Source: Bacteroidota bacterium (lineage in GTDB: Bacteria > Bacteroidota > Bacteroidia > UKL13-3). Taken from it: 58,425 nt of DNA. A program made the position numbers and the translations under genes. Of the stretch, positions 1-10,026 are shown piece by piece (position 1 is the first letter of the stretch; every line of letters begins with the position of its first letter). The notes under the pieces are model-generated. The model did not search any database. It saw nothing but the letters and a program-made list of their open reading frames with translations, and was not told where the DNA came from. The stretch covers positions 1-58,425 of the forward strand of contig CANLPK010000008.1 in the NCBI GenBank assembly GCA_947492885.1, read 5' to 3'.

Positions 1-524
1 ATGGCAGCAAAATTATGCTGACGAACTCCATCTGCAGCACCTTCGGCCATGAATGAGGGTACATTATAAATTACCCAATCGTGTTTCATATTTGCACACT
101 CTTCAGCAGTAGGACGAATGAAGAGGTTGTTTGAAAACAAATTATGAAACGGGCGTTCGGTATAAACTTTAATATTGATATTGTAATTTGGATCGGCACA
201 TGCTTTTGCATCACGAGCATAAATTTCTTTGCCATTCATATACGTGAGCATCTTATCGAATAGCTTATCGAAATTTTCGGTGCTCATGGGAATATTGATA
301 TCTCCCCAGTTTACCGTGTTTTCTGTGGTAGCATCTTTCACCGTGAATTTATCTTTTGGGGAGCGGCCAGTAAATTCGCCGGTGTCACCAGAAATTGCGC
401 CAGTGCTTGTAAGTGAACCTTCACCGCGTGCTATAATAGCTTCAACTAGTTGGGCAGGAGTTAAATTAGAATGTACTTGTCCAGCAGTGCTGTTAATTTT
501 TTCAATGATTTGGGAGGTGGTCAT
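1..524 (-). CDS. pckA: Phosphoenolpyruvate carboxykinase (ATP), N-terminal part, cut by window edge
   Basis: The first 174 codons are present; the gene continues past base 1. The known enzyme converts oxaloacetate plus ATP to phosphoenolpyruvate, CO2 and ADP at the entry to gluconeogenesis in the cytoplasm. Seen: GEGSLTSTGAISGDTGEFTGRSPKDKF around residues 35-60, with the RSPKDKF oxaloacetate-binding motif of ATP-type PEPCK, then ARDAKACADPNYNINIKVYTE and LFSNNLFIRPTAEE, both typical of the family. The start is the ATG at 522-524; no earlier in-frame ATG was found, and a TAnnTTTG promoter box lies 31 bases upstream. Full-length homologues are about 530 residues, so roughly a third is visible. 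The gene diverges from the GNAT gene. Identification is secure. The kinase-2 and P-loop regions lie outside the window. Confidence 0.95.
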   Translation of the reverse strand, partial: MTTSQIIEKINSTAGQVHSNLTPAQLVEAIIARGEGSLTSTGAISGDTGEFTGRSPKDKFTVKDATTENTVNWGDINIPMSTENFDKLFDKMLTYMNGKEIYARDAKACADPNYNINIKVYTERPFHNLFSNNLFIRPTAEECANMKHDWVIYNVPSFMAEGAADGVRQHNFAA

Positions 525-555
525 TGGGGTTAATAGGGGTTTAATTTTGTGTGTG

Positions 556-563
556 CAAAAATA
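556..563 (-). promoter_or_regulatory. Bacteroidota -7 promoter box (TAAAnnTG-type, TATTTTTG) of pckA
   Basis: On the minus strand this reads TATTTTTG, an exact TAnnTTTG match to the -7 element of Bacteroidota housekeeping promoters. It lies 31 bases before the pckA ATG. No clear -33 TTG was found at 19-23 bases spacing, so this is a motif call only. Confidence 0.45.
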
Positions 564-783
564 AAAAAAAGATAAAGGATTTAGCGTTTTAATTTCATAA
601 ATATTCGATATAAGACGCGCATTAGAAAGGTTCTAAATTAAGGCTTTTGTTTGAAAATTAAGAGTTAATTCATTAATGGAATAGCACCATGATGGTCCTA
701 ATTTCACCAATTATAATGTACACTCTTTGAATTAACCACGAAAGATGTAGAAAATAAGCCCATTTAAAGGAATTTTGTCGGGT

Positions 784-791
784 TAGTTTTG
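784..791 (+). promoter_or_regulatory. Bacteroidota -7 promoter box (TAGTTTTG) of the GNAT gene
   Basis: Exact TAnnTTTG match, 20 bases before the ATG at 812. The rest of the 525-811 intergenic stretch between the divergent genes is AT-rich and shows no other recognisable element. Confidence 0.4.
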
Positions 792-811
792 TATGCATCA
801 AACAGTGCGTC

Positions 812-1234
812 ATGATACAGGTTGACAAAATAAACAATATGGTAGACTTGGAATTCGCGTTTGCCATACGCAAGCAAGTATTTGTAGTCGAACAACAATG
901 CCCCGAGGAAGAGGAATACGAGCACGATGAGGTGAGTATTCATTACCTCGCCACCATCGATGGATCGCCCGCTGGTACCGCCCGATGGCGTATCACAGAG
1001 AATGGGGTGAAGCTCGAACGGTTCGCCGTGTTGGAATCCTTTCGCAAACGAGGAGTGGCCTCGGCCTTGCTCGAAAGCATACTCGACGAACTGCTTCTCC
1101 AAAAACAAAAATATATTTACCTCCACGCCCAAGTGCACGCGATGCCACTTTATGAGAAGTTTGGATTCGAAAAACTAGGGGAGATATTTTATGAAGCAGA
1201 TATTCCGCACTATAAAATGATTTATTCAAAATAG
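812..1234 (+). CDS. GNAT-family N-acetyltransferase (ElaA-like)
   Basis: 140 residues, a single GNAT domain. Seen: the N-terminal segment FAIRKQVFVVEQQCPEEEEYEHDE (residues about 16-39), typical of ElaA/YjcF-type acetyltransferases; the central strand ERFAVLESFRKRGVASALL (about 69-87), in which RKRGVAS is the acetyl-CoA pyrophosphate-binding loop (R/Q-x-x-G-x-G/A); and the C-terminal LYEKFGFEKLGEIFYEADIPHYKM block. Known: such proteins transfer acetyl from acetyl-CoA to an amine, usually on a small molecule or protein. The substrate cannot be told. The gene runs 2 bases ahead of the methyltransferase ATG, so the two are probably co-transcribed. The ATG at 812 is the first start after a TAnnTTTG box. 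Confidence 0.85.
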   Translation: MIQVDKINNMVDLEFAFAIRKQVFVVEQQCPEEEEYEHDEVSIHYLATIDGSPAGTARWRITENGVKLERFAVLESFRKRGVASALLESILDELLLQKQKYIYLHAQVHAMPLYEKFGFEKLGEIFYEADIPHYKMIYSK

Positions 1235-1236
1235 CA

Positions 1237-1881
1237 ATGCATTTCCTCCCTCCCGAAATTGAGCAGTACGCAGCTTCCCATACCGAACCTGAATCGGATT
1301 TATTGCATGCATTGAATCGCGAAACCAACCTGAATGTGCTTCAGCCCAGAATGTTAAGCGGACACATGCAAGGACGTTTCCTGAGTATGGTGAGTAAGTT
1401 GATACGCCCCAAATACATTCTTGAAATTGGAACTTATACGGGTTATTCGGCATTGTGCATGGCCGAAGGATTGCAACACGGTGGAAGTATACATACCATA
1501 GATAATAACGAGGAACTCAACGAAATTGCCACCCGATATTTTGGAAAATCGGCTTATGCATCTCAAATAACCAAACATACTGGCCAAGCATTAGAAATAA
1601 TTCCCACCCTAAATCATTTGTGGGATTTGGTGTTTATTGACGCTGATAAGAGCAATTATCTAAAATATTATGGCATGGTAATTGACAATGTGCGTCCCGG
1701 CGGCCTCATATTAACCGATAATGTACTCTGGAGTGGCAAGGTTTTATCTACTCAAGTGCCTGATAGTGATAAAGATACTCTTGCAATTCAAAAATATAAC
1801 GAGACCCTCTTCAACGACCCCAGAGTTGAAAAAATATTGCTCCCCATTCGGGATGGCATTTTTTGTACTATAAAAAAATAG
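1237..1881 (+). CDS. O-methyltransferase, class I SAM-dependent (CCoAOMT/YrrM type)
   Basis: 214 residues, close to the usual 210-220 for O-methyltransferase family 3. Seen: the SAM-binding glycine motif EIGTYTGYS at residues 63-71; HTIDNNEE at 86-93, where the acidic side chain binds the SAM ribose; the metal-binding FIDADKSNY at 133-141; and DNVLWSGKV at 161-169. Known: these enzymes methylate catechol-like hydroxyls using a divalent metal held by the Asp residues; several bacterial members have also been linked to tRNA hydroxyuridine methylation. Which role applies here is not visible. It starts 2 bases after the GNAT stop, which suggests a two-gene transcript. Confidence 0.88.
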   Translation: MHFLPPEIEQYAASHTEPESDLLHALNRETNLNVLQPRMLSGHMQGRFLSMVSKLIRPKYILEIGTYTGYSALCMAEGLQHGGSIHTIDNNEELNEIATRYFGKSAYASQITKHTGQALEIIPTLNHLWDLVFIDADKSNYLKYYGMVIDNVRPGGLILTDNVLWSGKVLSTQVPDSDKDTLAIQKYNETLFNDPRVEKILLPIRDGIFCTIKK

Positions 1882-1925
1882 CTGTTAAATATAAAATTTA
1901 GTGCATCTTTCCGATTTTTTTATTA

Positions 1926-1933
1926 TACTTTTG
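1926..1933 (+). promoter_or_regulatory. Bacteroidota -7 promoter box (TACTTTTG) of the giant PKD gene
   Basis: Exact TAnnTTTG match in the gap after the methyltransferase stop (1881), 37 bases before the ATG at 1971. No confident -33 element is seen. Confidence 0.4.
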
Positions 1934-1970
1934 TGCTAGAGTTGGTATTTTGTTTCCTAAAATAGTTAGA

Positions 1971-4900
1971 ATGCAGAGAATTTATAGAAATTTTTTCCTG
2001 TTATTGTCCGGTCTTTTTTTATCCAATCAATCGCTGAATGCATGTCCTAATGTTTCCGCAGTATTCTCTTTAACTCAATCGCATTCATGTGGAATACCAA
2101 GAGGGGTAACGCTTACAAATTCCTCTACCGGAACGGATAATTCAATTGCACATTATTACTGGTACGTGAATGGCGTATTGGTTGATTCCTCTGTAGGGCT
2201 CATCACAAAATTTCGAACCTTTACCGATACAGGCATATACAATATAAGTTTGGTTGCCAAATCCCCCAACGATACCTGTCGCGACTCTACCACCCAATCA
2301 ATTACCGTTACTACCAATAAACCAAGGGTTATCGATGGAAGCTTTACTCCATCATATAGCCCTGTATGGTCGAATTGTATTACCCAACTGGCCTCCAACC
2401 TGGTGTATAATATGCAATTGAGCATGGAGGATACTATCTATAGCTTTAAAGTTATTTGGGGAGATGGAACTGATACCACGGGAACAAAATTTCCACCCAA
2501 TGTATTCGTCGACCATTCCTATTCTGCCTTAGGAACCTATACTATAAAAATCATTTCTACCTCTGGTGGATGTACCGATACCATCATCGGCACTATCAAC
2601 AACGAACGTATTCCTTCGGCTGGAATTATTGGTCCGCCTGTAGGAACCAATAGTGGCTGTATTCCTTATGCTGTTCGATTCGTAAACAATTCCTATAATA
2701 CTTCAGGAAGTACCCGTTTTATTTGGGATTGGGGCGATGGCACTATTGATTCATTGGGAGCCTCCACTTTTAACGATACCATCTATCATACATATAAAAG
2801 TGGTACGTTTCAAGGCACTTGTATAAAAACGGTAACAATCACGGCAAAAAACAATTGTGGAACCTCCACCGCTTCCTGGTCCTCAGTATTTTTATACGAT
2901 AAAGATCAAGCCCTCATTGGTGTTGCCGATACGGTGAAATGTTTACCAAAAGTAGGTAGCTCATTCACCTTCCAAAATAGTTCTAACCTGAATTGTGTGC
3001 CAGGCAATCGCTTGTACTACTGGGATTTTGGAGATGGCAGCACCGTAGGATGGATCACTCAGAAGTCGGCCCAAACACATACCTACGCTCAACCTGGAAA
3101 ATATAAAGTCTTTCTAATTGATAGCAATGCTTGTAAATCGGATACTGACTATTTGAATGTATATGTAACCCTCAACCCAACCGCTGGAATTACATTCAAT
3201 GGAAGAGTAGGATGTAAGCCCCTCACTGTAACCTTTACAGATACTGTTACCACTAACCTATTATTGCGAACTCGCCAATGGGATTTTGCTGATACCTCCA
3301 ATGGTCAATCGCAATTTGACACTGCCCGCACCGTAACACATACCTTTTATAATGCCGGACTTTATTTGGTTCGATGTAGAATTACAAATCCTTGTGATAC
3401 CATTTCTGCATCCGTACTTATTGAAGTTTATGAAACTCCCGACGCGAAAATTAATCCATTCAGCAATGGTTGCGAACCCTATACTGTTTCCAATTTTAAT
3501 CAATCGCTCAAGGTATCTCCCTATGCACAATATAATTGGAATTTTGGCGATGGCACCTTCTCTACTAGCGCCAATCCTCCACCCAAAACGTACGTGGCAG
3601 GTACTTATACTGTTCGATTGAGAGTTACAGATACCTGTGGTATCGACTCCGATTTGATAACCTTTATTGTAAGGGATAGAGTACTCCCCGAATTCTTTAC
3701 CGACACCGTTTGTGTAGGCGATACCACACATTTCAATGCCGATTCAACAAAATTTGGTGTGGCATTCCCGAATGATGCCTTGGGTACTTATGCCTATAAA
3801 GACTCTACAACGAATACATCCTTGGGTGTTTCTATCAATAAACGATTTGCGTTTCGATTCACTACTCCAGGCCTCAAAAAAATAACACTGACTGTGGGAA
3901 CGACTGGAAGTTGCAATTACTCTGTAACACGCACAGTGGTTGTAAAAGAACGCCCTATAGTTTCGTATACCTACACACCGTTCCCAAATATTTGTAATGG
4001 CAGTTCCATCGCTTTCACTGGCAATGCCACGCAAGTGCTTTCCTCCATCACAGGCTATCTGTGGAATTTTGGTGATGGTACCTTCTCTTCATCAAAAGAT
4101 ACCGTACATACTTTCGCTGGCCCTGGCACCTATATCGTAAGCCTCACAGCATTCAATAATTACGGATGCCCTGCAACGTATACAGATACTATCAGAGTTC
4201 GATATAACCCGGTTGCAAAAATTAAAATTGTTGCCAACTGTTTTGGTCAGGTTACTTCTTTAAACGACTCATCGTATGTATTTGGTGGCGATACCATCAG
4301 TCAATGGTCGTGGGATTATACAGGAGACGGCATCTTTGATGTGAACACCAAAAACACAACGTACTCGTATGGTGCTGCGGGTAGTTATACTGCAATTTTA
4401 AAAGTTACCTCGAGTCGAGGATGTGTGGATTATGATACTGCCAATTTCATCATCGATACTTTGCCCAATACCTTGTTTCAGGTAGATACAAATAGCAAAT
4501 GTATGTTCGTTCCGTTTGTGTTTACCAATAATAGTACACGTGCTACCAACTATATTTGGAAATGGGGCGATACCACCGCAAACACAGCCGTAGTAGGCAA
4601 TGCATCGCAACAACATGCCTACATGAATAGCGGAACGTATACCGTAAAATTATTCGCCATTACAGCCAGTGGTTGTGCGGATTCTACCTCTCTAACTGTA
4701 ACCGTCAAACCCAAGCCGGTAGCCCGATTTACAGTGAACGATACGGTATCGTGTGCGCCATTTAATTTTCATTTCACCAACCAATCGGTGAGCACCAATA
4801 TTTATCGCTGGTACGTAAATGGTACGCTGGTTTCTACAGCAACAGTGTTGCCTGATACCTTGGTGAAAGTAGATAACCGATTCTTGCAAATTCGTTTGAT

Positions 4901-7900
4901 TGCAGGAAATACCAACCTCTGTCTCAACGATACATTCACGATGAATGTACGCACCTATATCGATCCTGTGGCCGCCTTCACAGCGTTTAGTCTCGATAGC
5001 TGTAATCCCTTCACCGTTCATTTTAATAATACAACTACGGGTGCTGTTTCATATCGCTGGAATTTTAATGATGCAAGTGCACTCGATACCAACCGCAATC
5101 CAGTACATACTTTCTTTAATAATACCACCAAAGATTCTGTTTATCAGGTGCGATTAATTGCAGTGAATACTCGTGGTTGCGATGATACGGTGATTGTGCC
5201 TATCCATGTGCGCCCCAAGCCAGTGGCCAATTTCAGCCTAAGCAATACCGATAGCTGCGGACCATTCCGTGTGCGATTTACCAACCTCTCCACCCCAGGT
5301 GATACCGAATCAATTTATACGATGCACTTTCAATGGACCTTTGGCAACGGACAAACCTCTACTTTAAAAGATCCGCTGATTACGTTTGTTGCTGCGGCGA
5401 ATAATGATACTACTTATCGCATCAAACTCTTCGCGTATACAAAACATAATTGCGTTGATACCATCAGTAAAACTTTGGTGGTGCATCCCAATGCGAAAGC
5501 GAATTTTAATATGACCCGCTCTGATAGCTGCGGTCCGCTTCGAGTGCAATTTACCAATACCTCCACCCCAGGAAATGGACTTACAATTAGTTCTATGACC
5601 TTTAGATGGAATTTTGGAAATGGAATTACATCTACTGCAAAAGATACTGCTGTTACGTTTGTTGCATCGGCAATACGCGATACCGTGTACAATATACGAT
5701 TGGTGTCGTTCAGCAATTTCGGTTGCCCCGATACCATCATCAAGCAAGTAACAGTTTACTCCAAACCCAAAGCACAATATACTATCCCTGATACTGCCCG
5801 ATGTGGCCCGGCAACAGTATCATTTACCAATACCTCATTCCCACACGATACAGGCGCTATCAATGGTATGAGTTTCTTCTGGAATTTTGGTAATGGAAGT
5901 ACCAGTACCTTACGCAATCCAAGCACAACCTTTGTTGCAGCCAAACGTAATGATACCGTTTATACAATCACATTGATCGCGTATAGCTCGCATGGTTGCC
6001 CCGATACTATCAGAGGCAGGTATCGCGTTTATCCCAATCCAATCGATACCTTTATTTCAACGCTTTCTGGATGTAGTCCGTTTACCGTAACTTTCAATAA
6101 CCAAACTTATAATGGTATTAGATATTATTGGTTCTTTGGAGATGGTGGTTCTGATACGATTGTCAATCCTACTCATACTTTTATTGGAAGATACTTGCTT
6201 GATACCATTTATAAAGTGAAAATGGTATCCAAGAGTATTCATGGATGTTTTGGAGATACTGCAGTTCAGTTTATCACGGTGCGTTCACGGCCTATTGCCG
6301 ACTTCAGTGCATCTAATTTAAGTGGATGTACTCCAACAAATATTCAGTTCTTAAATAACTCACAAGGGGCCTCTTCATCGCAATGGAGCTTTGGTGATGG
6401 TGGTACTTCTACAGCCATCAACCCGAATCATACTTTCGTAAATAATACTACGAAAGATACGGTATTCAATGTGCGATTAATTGTATTGTCGGCGCAAGGT
6501 TGCCGAGATACTATAACCAAATCAGTTACGATATTCTCCCGACCTGTGGCCAATTTCACCATGAGTCGTGCTGACAGTTGTGGCCCATTCAGAGTAGTAT
6601 TCACGAATACTTCGAGCAATGGAAATAGTTTGCCTATTAGTGCCATGACCTTCAAATGGGATTTTGGAAATGGTGTTATATCCACCTCAAGAGATAATAT
6701 CGTAACCTTCAGTGCAGGCACTTTCAGTGATGTTGTTTACACCGTGAAATTAATTGCATACAGTAATAACGGATGCTCTGATACTATTGTAAAAACTATT
6801 ACCGTTCATCCTAAGGCCTTAGCCAATTTCAGCGTTAGTAGAAACGATAGCTGCGGTCCGTTTAAAGTGAACTTCACCAATTCTTCCGTGAATGGAAATG
6901 GGTTGCCAATCACGGCCATGTCCTTCAAATGGAATTTTGGTAATGGGGTTGTATCCACAGCACGCGATACCTCGGTTACCTTTATTGCATCGGCAACCAA
7001 AGACACTACCTACTTAGTACAACTCATAGCCTATTCTAATTTTGGATGCGCCGATACCACCACCAAAACGGTGCATGTATTTCCAAAACCTAAATCGCGT
7101 TTTGTGATGAGCGATACTGCTATTTGCAGTAGCGGCTCTGTTACTCTAACAAATACCTCGTATCCTAATGATACCGGTAGTATTTCGATTATGTCATTCG
7201 TATGGAATTTTGGTAACGGACATACTTCACTCAATCGAGATGAAGTAGAAACTTTCCCAAGTTCTAAACTACAAGATACCACCTATACCATCACGCTCTA
7301 TGCCTATAGCGAACATGGTTGTCTCGATTCATCATCGCAGAAACTTACAGTGCATCCCAAGCCCATCGATTCGTTTTCTGTGATTCCTTCGAATGGCTGT
7401 TATAATTTCCCAGTTCAGTTCGTAAACAATACCATTCATGGTAAGACCTACTATTGGGATTTTGGAGATGGCACCACCGATACCGCAAAAAATGCTACGC
7501 ATATTTATACCAACAATACCTATGCTCCAGTGTATTATTTCCCTAAGATGGTTGCCATCTCTGCCAATGGCTGCATCGGCGATACGGTAGTACGTACCAT
7601 TGAAGTGAAACCAAAACCATTTGCCGATTTCTCTTTCTCACCCGACTCGGGTTGTGCGCCATTGCGTGTTCAATTTTTAAATATGAGTATTGCGGCCACT
7701 ACTTATTTATGGAACTTTGGCGATGGCACTACCTCCAACCAAATTAATCCAGTTCATTATTTTTATTTAGATACCACCTATACCATCACCTTAGTGGGAA
7801 CGAGTCAATGGGGGTGCACCGATACCATCAAGAAAACCATTAGTGTAAAGTCATATCCAGTAGGTGCCCTCACCAGTAATAATGCATCGGGTTGTACGCC

Positions 7901-9641
7901 TTTGCCAGTGCAGTATACAAATACTACTACCGGTGCGGTTCGTTACGAGTGGTACTATGGAGATGGATATACCGATACCTTAAAAAACCCGGCACATACC
8001 TATAGCAATTCAATCAATGTGCCTATCGTATTTCAGGGGCTCATGCTTGCATACAATAGTTTTGGTTGTGCCGATACGACACGTTTCAATATTACAGTCT
8101 ATCCAAAGCCCAAAGCCAATTTCAGTTTCATACAACCTATCCCTTGTGGCAATTCGCGTTTTCAATTCAACGATTTCTCTATCAATGGTGCCACGTATTT
8201 ATGGAAGTTTAGCGATGGAAAAACGGATACCGCCAAGAACCCGATTCACGATTTCAAACCAGCAGAGTATATTGATACCTTCTATTATGTAACGCTCATT
8301 GTTACCTCTCCATTTGGTTGTAAAGATACCATTACCAAGCTGGTGCCAGTGCCCGTTTTGGTGCATGCCAATTTGAAAATTTCACCTACCTCTGGTTGTG
8401 CTCCACTCACCGTGAACTTCACCGATTCATCAAAGAATGCCATGAGTTTGATATGGTATTTTGGTGATGGCTTGGCGAGCTCATTGCGTAATCCTGTGCA
8501 CACTTATACTGTTCCAGGCAAGTATACGGTAATGCAGGTGGCCATTGGCTTTAATGGATGTACCGATACCATAAAATATATTGATGTAGTGAATGCGATA
8601 GAAGTGCCCAAAGCAAGTTTCATTGCCAACCCACTTACACAATCGTTGCCAGCATCGAAGGTCACATTTACCAATACGAGTACCTTTAAAGTTGCAGTAA
8701 CGTATCGTTGGAGCTTTGGCGATGGCGCCATATCTACCAATAAAGATGATGTGCATGGATACACCGATACTGGCACCTATAAAATTATTTTGGTGGTGAG
8801 CAATGGTTCATGTAGTGATACTGCCATTCAAACTATTAAGATACTTCCATATATTCCTGTTTCCAGTTTTATTGCCGATGTGAATTCGGGATGTGTGCCG
8901 CTCATGGTGAACTTCACCAATAAGAGCACCAATGCCATTAATTATTTCTGGGAGTTTGGCGATGGCAATACTTCACAACAAACCAATCCATCGCATACGT
9001 ATCAAAACCCAGGAAAATATACGGTAAGGCTCAAAGCCTATGGTATCAGTGGTGTTGACGATACGGTGATGACCAATTATATTGAAGTGTTTGAAAACCC
9101 GATTGCCAATTTTGTTGGTGGTCCGCTGGTAAATTACTTGCCTAAAGCCGATGTCACCTTCATCAATTTATCGGTGCGCGCTGTAAAATATATATGGACC
9201 TTCACCAATCAAACCACAGGATTGGTGATGACCGATACCACCAAAAACCCAACGGTGACCTTCACGCATGAGGGTGTGTACACCGCGAAGTTAGTGGCTA
9301 TCACAGCCAATGGATGTATGGATTCTATTCGTTACCTCGATTATATCACGGTGATTGCTGGCGGACAAATACATATTCCCAATGCCTTCACACCCGATAA
9401 TGATAAAATCAATGATGTGTTTAACCCAGTAGGTTATGGAATTTTAAACCGAGGTTATTCATTGCGCATTTACGATCGCTGGGGTGAATTACTCTTCGAA
9501 TCGAACGACCCCGAAACCGGATGGGATGGCATGTATAACGGCAACCCATGCCAAATGGATACCTACGTATGGGTGCTCGAAGGCAAGTTTGTAAATGAGA
9601 AAGCCTTCAGAGATAAGGGAACGGTGATATTACTTCGCTAA
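1971..9641 (+). CDS. Giant PKD-repeat surface protein with T9SS type B sorting domain
   Basis: 2,556 residues from the ATG at 1971; a TTG 21 bases upstream is also open but would spoil the signal peptide. Seen: signal peptide MQRIYRNFFLLLSGLFLSNQ ending near NACP; then about 26 PKD-type modules marked by WxFGDG/FGNG motifs with paired cysteines; finally a C-terminal block of about 90 residues beginning HIPNAFTPDNDKINDVFNP and containing YDRWGELLFES, GWDG and the closing TVILLR. That block is the gliding-motility-associated (CHU_C, type B) T9SS sorting domain. Known: such proteins cross the outer membrane by T9SS and are released or held at the surface. Inferred role: adhesion, motility or matrix; no catalytic domain was recognised. 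Four or five modules in residues about 1070-1760 are near copies (DSCGPFRV / WNFGNG), indicating recent tandem duplication. A weak AT-rich inverted repeat (9643-9665) follows the stop. Confidence 0.9.
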   Translation: MQRIYRNFFLLLSGLFLSNQSLNACPNVSAVFSLTQSHSCGIPRGVTLTNSSTGTDNSIAHYYWYVNGVLVDSSVGLITKFRTFTDTGIYNISLVAKSPNDTCRDSTTQSITVTTNKPRVIDGSFTPSYSPVWSNCITQLASNLVYNMQLSMEDTIYSFKVIWGDGTDTTGTKFPPNVFVDHSYSALGTYTIKIISTSGGCTDTIIGTINNERIPSAGIIGPPVGTNSGCIPYAVRFVNNSYNTSGSTRFIWDWGDGTIDSLGASTFNDTIYHTYKSGTFQGTCIKTVTITAKNNCGTSTASWSSVFLYDKDQALIGVADTVKCLPKVGSSFTFQNSSNLNCVPGNRLYYWDFGDGSTVGWITQKSAQTHTYAQPGKYKVFLIDSNACKSDTDYLNVYVTLNPTAGITFNGRVGCKPLTVTFTDTVTTNLLLRTRQWDFADTSNGQSQFDTARTVTHTFYNAGLYLVRCRITNPCDTISASVLIEVYETPDAKINPFSNGCEPYTVSNFNQSLKVSPYAQYNWNFGDGTFSTSANPPPKTYVAGTYTVRLRVTDTCGIDSDLITFIVRDRVLPEFFTDTVCVGDTTHFNADSTKFGVAFPNDALGTYAYKDSTTNTSLGVSINKRFAFRFTTPGLKKITLTVGTTGSCNYSVTRTVVVKERPIVSYTYTPFPNICNGSSIAFTGNATQVLSSITGYLWNFGDGTFSSSKDTVHTFAGPGTYIVSLTAFNNYGCPATYTDTIRVRYNPVAKIKIVANCFGQVTSLNDSSYVFGGDTISQWSWDYTGDGIFDVNTKNTTYSYGAAGSYTAILKVTSSRGCVDYDTANFIIDTLPNTLFQVDTNSKCMFVPFVFTNNSTRATNYIWKWGDTTANTAVVGNASQQHAYMNSGTYTVKLFAITASGCADSTSLTVTVKPKPVARFTVNDTVSCAPFNFHFTNQSVSTNIYRWYVNGTLVSTATVLPDTLVKVDNRFLQIRLIAGNTNLCLNDTFTMNVRTYIDPVAAFTAFSLDSCNPFTVHFNNTTTGAVSYRWNFNDASALDTNRNPVHTFFNNTTKDSVYQVRLIAVNTRGCDDTVIVPIHVRPKPVANFSLSNTDSCGPFRVRFTNLSTPGDTESIYTMHFQWTFGNGQTSTLKDPLITFVAAANNDTTYRIKLFAYTKHNCVDTISKTLVVHPNAKANFNMTRSDSCGPLRVQFTNTSTPGNGLTISSMTFRWNFGNGITSTAKDTAVTFVASAIRDTVYNIRLVSFSNFGCPDTIIKQVTVYSKPKAQYTIPDTARCGPATVSFTNTSFPHDTGAINGMSFFWNFGNGSTSTLRNPSTTFVAAKRNDTVYTITLIAYSSHGCPDTIRGRYRVYPNPIDTFISTLSGCSPFTVTFNNQTYNGIRYYWFFGDGGSDTIVNPTHTFIGRYLLDTIYKVKMVSKSIHGCFGDTAVQFITVRSRPIADFSASNLSGCTPTNIQFLNNSQGASSSQWSFGDGGTSTAINPNHTFVNNTTKDTVFNVRLIVLSAQGCRDTITKSVTIFSRPVANFTMSRADSCGPFRVVFTNTSSNGNSLPISAMTFKWDFGNGVISTSRDNIVTFSAGTFSDVVYTVKLIAYSNNGCSDTIVKTITVHPKALANFSVSRNDSCGPFKVNFTNSSVNGNGLPITAMSFKWNFGNGVVSTARDTSVTFIASATKDTTYLVQLIAYSNFGCADTTTKTVHVFPKPKSRFVMSDTAICSSGSVTLTNTSYPNDTGSISIMSFVWNFGNGHTSLNRDEVETFPSSKLQDTTYTITLYAYSEHGCLDSSSQKLTVHPKPIDSFSVIPSNGCYNFPVQFVNNTIHGKTYYWDFGDGTTDTAKNATHIYTNNTYAPVYYFPKMVAISANGCIGDTVVRTIEVKPKPFADFSFSPDSGCAPLRVQFLNMSIAATTYLWNFGDGTTSNQINPVHYFYLDTTYTITLVGTSQWGCTDTIKKTISVKSYPVGALTSNNASGCTPLPVQYTNTTTGAVRYEWYYGDGYTDTLKNPAHTYSNSINVPIVFQGLMLAYNSFGCADTTRFNITVYPKPKANFSFIQPIPCGNSRFQFNDFSINGATYLWKFSDGKTDTAKNPIHDFKPAEYIDTFYYVTLIVTSPFGCKDTITKLVPVPVLVHANLKISPTSGCAPLTVNFTDSSKNAMSLIWYFGDGLASSLRNPVHTYTVPGKYTVMQVAIGFNGCTDTIKYIDVVNAIEVPKASFIANPLTQSLPASKVTFTNTSTFKVAVTYRWSFGDGAISTNKDDVHGYTDTGTYKIILVVSNGSCSDTAIQTIKILPYIPVSSFIADVNSGCVPLMVNFTNKSTNAINYFWEFGDGNTSQQTNPSHTYQNPGKYTVRLKAYGISGVDDTVMTNYIEVFENPIANFVGGPLVNYLPKADVTFINLSVRAVKYIWTFTNQTTGLVMTDTTKNPTVTFTHEGVYTAKLVAITANGCMDSIRYLDYITVIAGGQIHIPNAFTPDNDKINDVFNPVGYGILNRGYSLRIYDRWGELLFESNDPETGWDGMYNGNPCQMDTYVWVLEGKFVNEKAFRDKGTVILLR

Positions 9642-9735
9642 AAATAAAGAAATTATTCCTTTATTGCCAAATCCTTAAAATGAGTGAAAAGTAATATTTA
9701 ATTAGAAAAAAGTTCAGGTAAATCTCGCAGCACAC

Positions 9736-10026
9736 TTAATTACCCTGCGCGATTTTCTTTAATTCATCCTTCATTGCAACATTAAGCAAGGTGCAAGAAA
9801 AGGTGCCTGAGACAAGGCCTGTCAACGCACCAACAATAGGACCAGCTATAGTGCCAATACCAGGCACCACTACGCTGCCTGTTTTAAAGCCAATAACGGC
9901 TCCAAACCCAGCCATCGAAATTCCACTGCTAGCTGCACAACGCTTGGCAATCTGCCATAAGTTTTCTTGCTCATTATAAGCAACAATACCAATTTTATTT
10001 AGTTCTAAGGCGAATTTATAGTCCAT
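9736..10026 (-). CDS. Small hypothetical protein with glycine-zipper membrane segment
   Basis: 96 residues from the ATG at 10026 (a TTG 36 bases upstream is possible). Family not recognised. Seen: a charged N-terminus MDYKFALELNKIGI, then a long small-residue hydrophobic stretch of about 45 residues with repeated glycines, including SGISMAGFGAVIGFKTG, VVPGIGTIAGPIVGALTG and LVSGTF, and a charged C-terminus KDELKKIAQGN. Such Gly-xxx-Gly spacing is known from glycine-zipper membrane proteins and from some class II bacteriocins. The protein could therefore be a membrane insertion peptide, a bacteriocin-like toxin or a plain membrane-stress protein; the sequence does not decide. There is no double-glycine leader, no transporter and no obvious immunity gene next to it. 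It is a lone gene convergent with the giant PKD gene. Confidence 0.6.
   Translation of the reverse strand: MDYKFALELNKIGIVAYNEQENLWQIAKRCAASSGISMAGFGAVIGFKTGSVVVPGIGTIAGPIVGALTGLVSGTFSCTLLNVAMKDELKKIAQGN

Noticed and set aside
764-1138. Minus-strand frame opposite the GNAT gene
   Set aside because: The plus-strand protein has clear GNAT motifs; the other frame has none.
1950-1970. TTG start giving 7 extra residues on the giant PKD protein
   Set aside because: The ATG at 1971 begins the signal peptide and is correctly placed behind a promoter box.
3261-8776. Minus-strand frames opposite the giant PKD gene
   Set aside because: Shadows created by repeated PKD codons; no signal or family motif.
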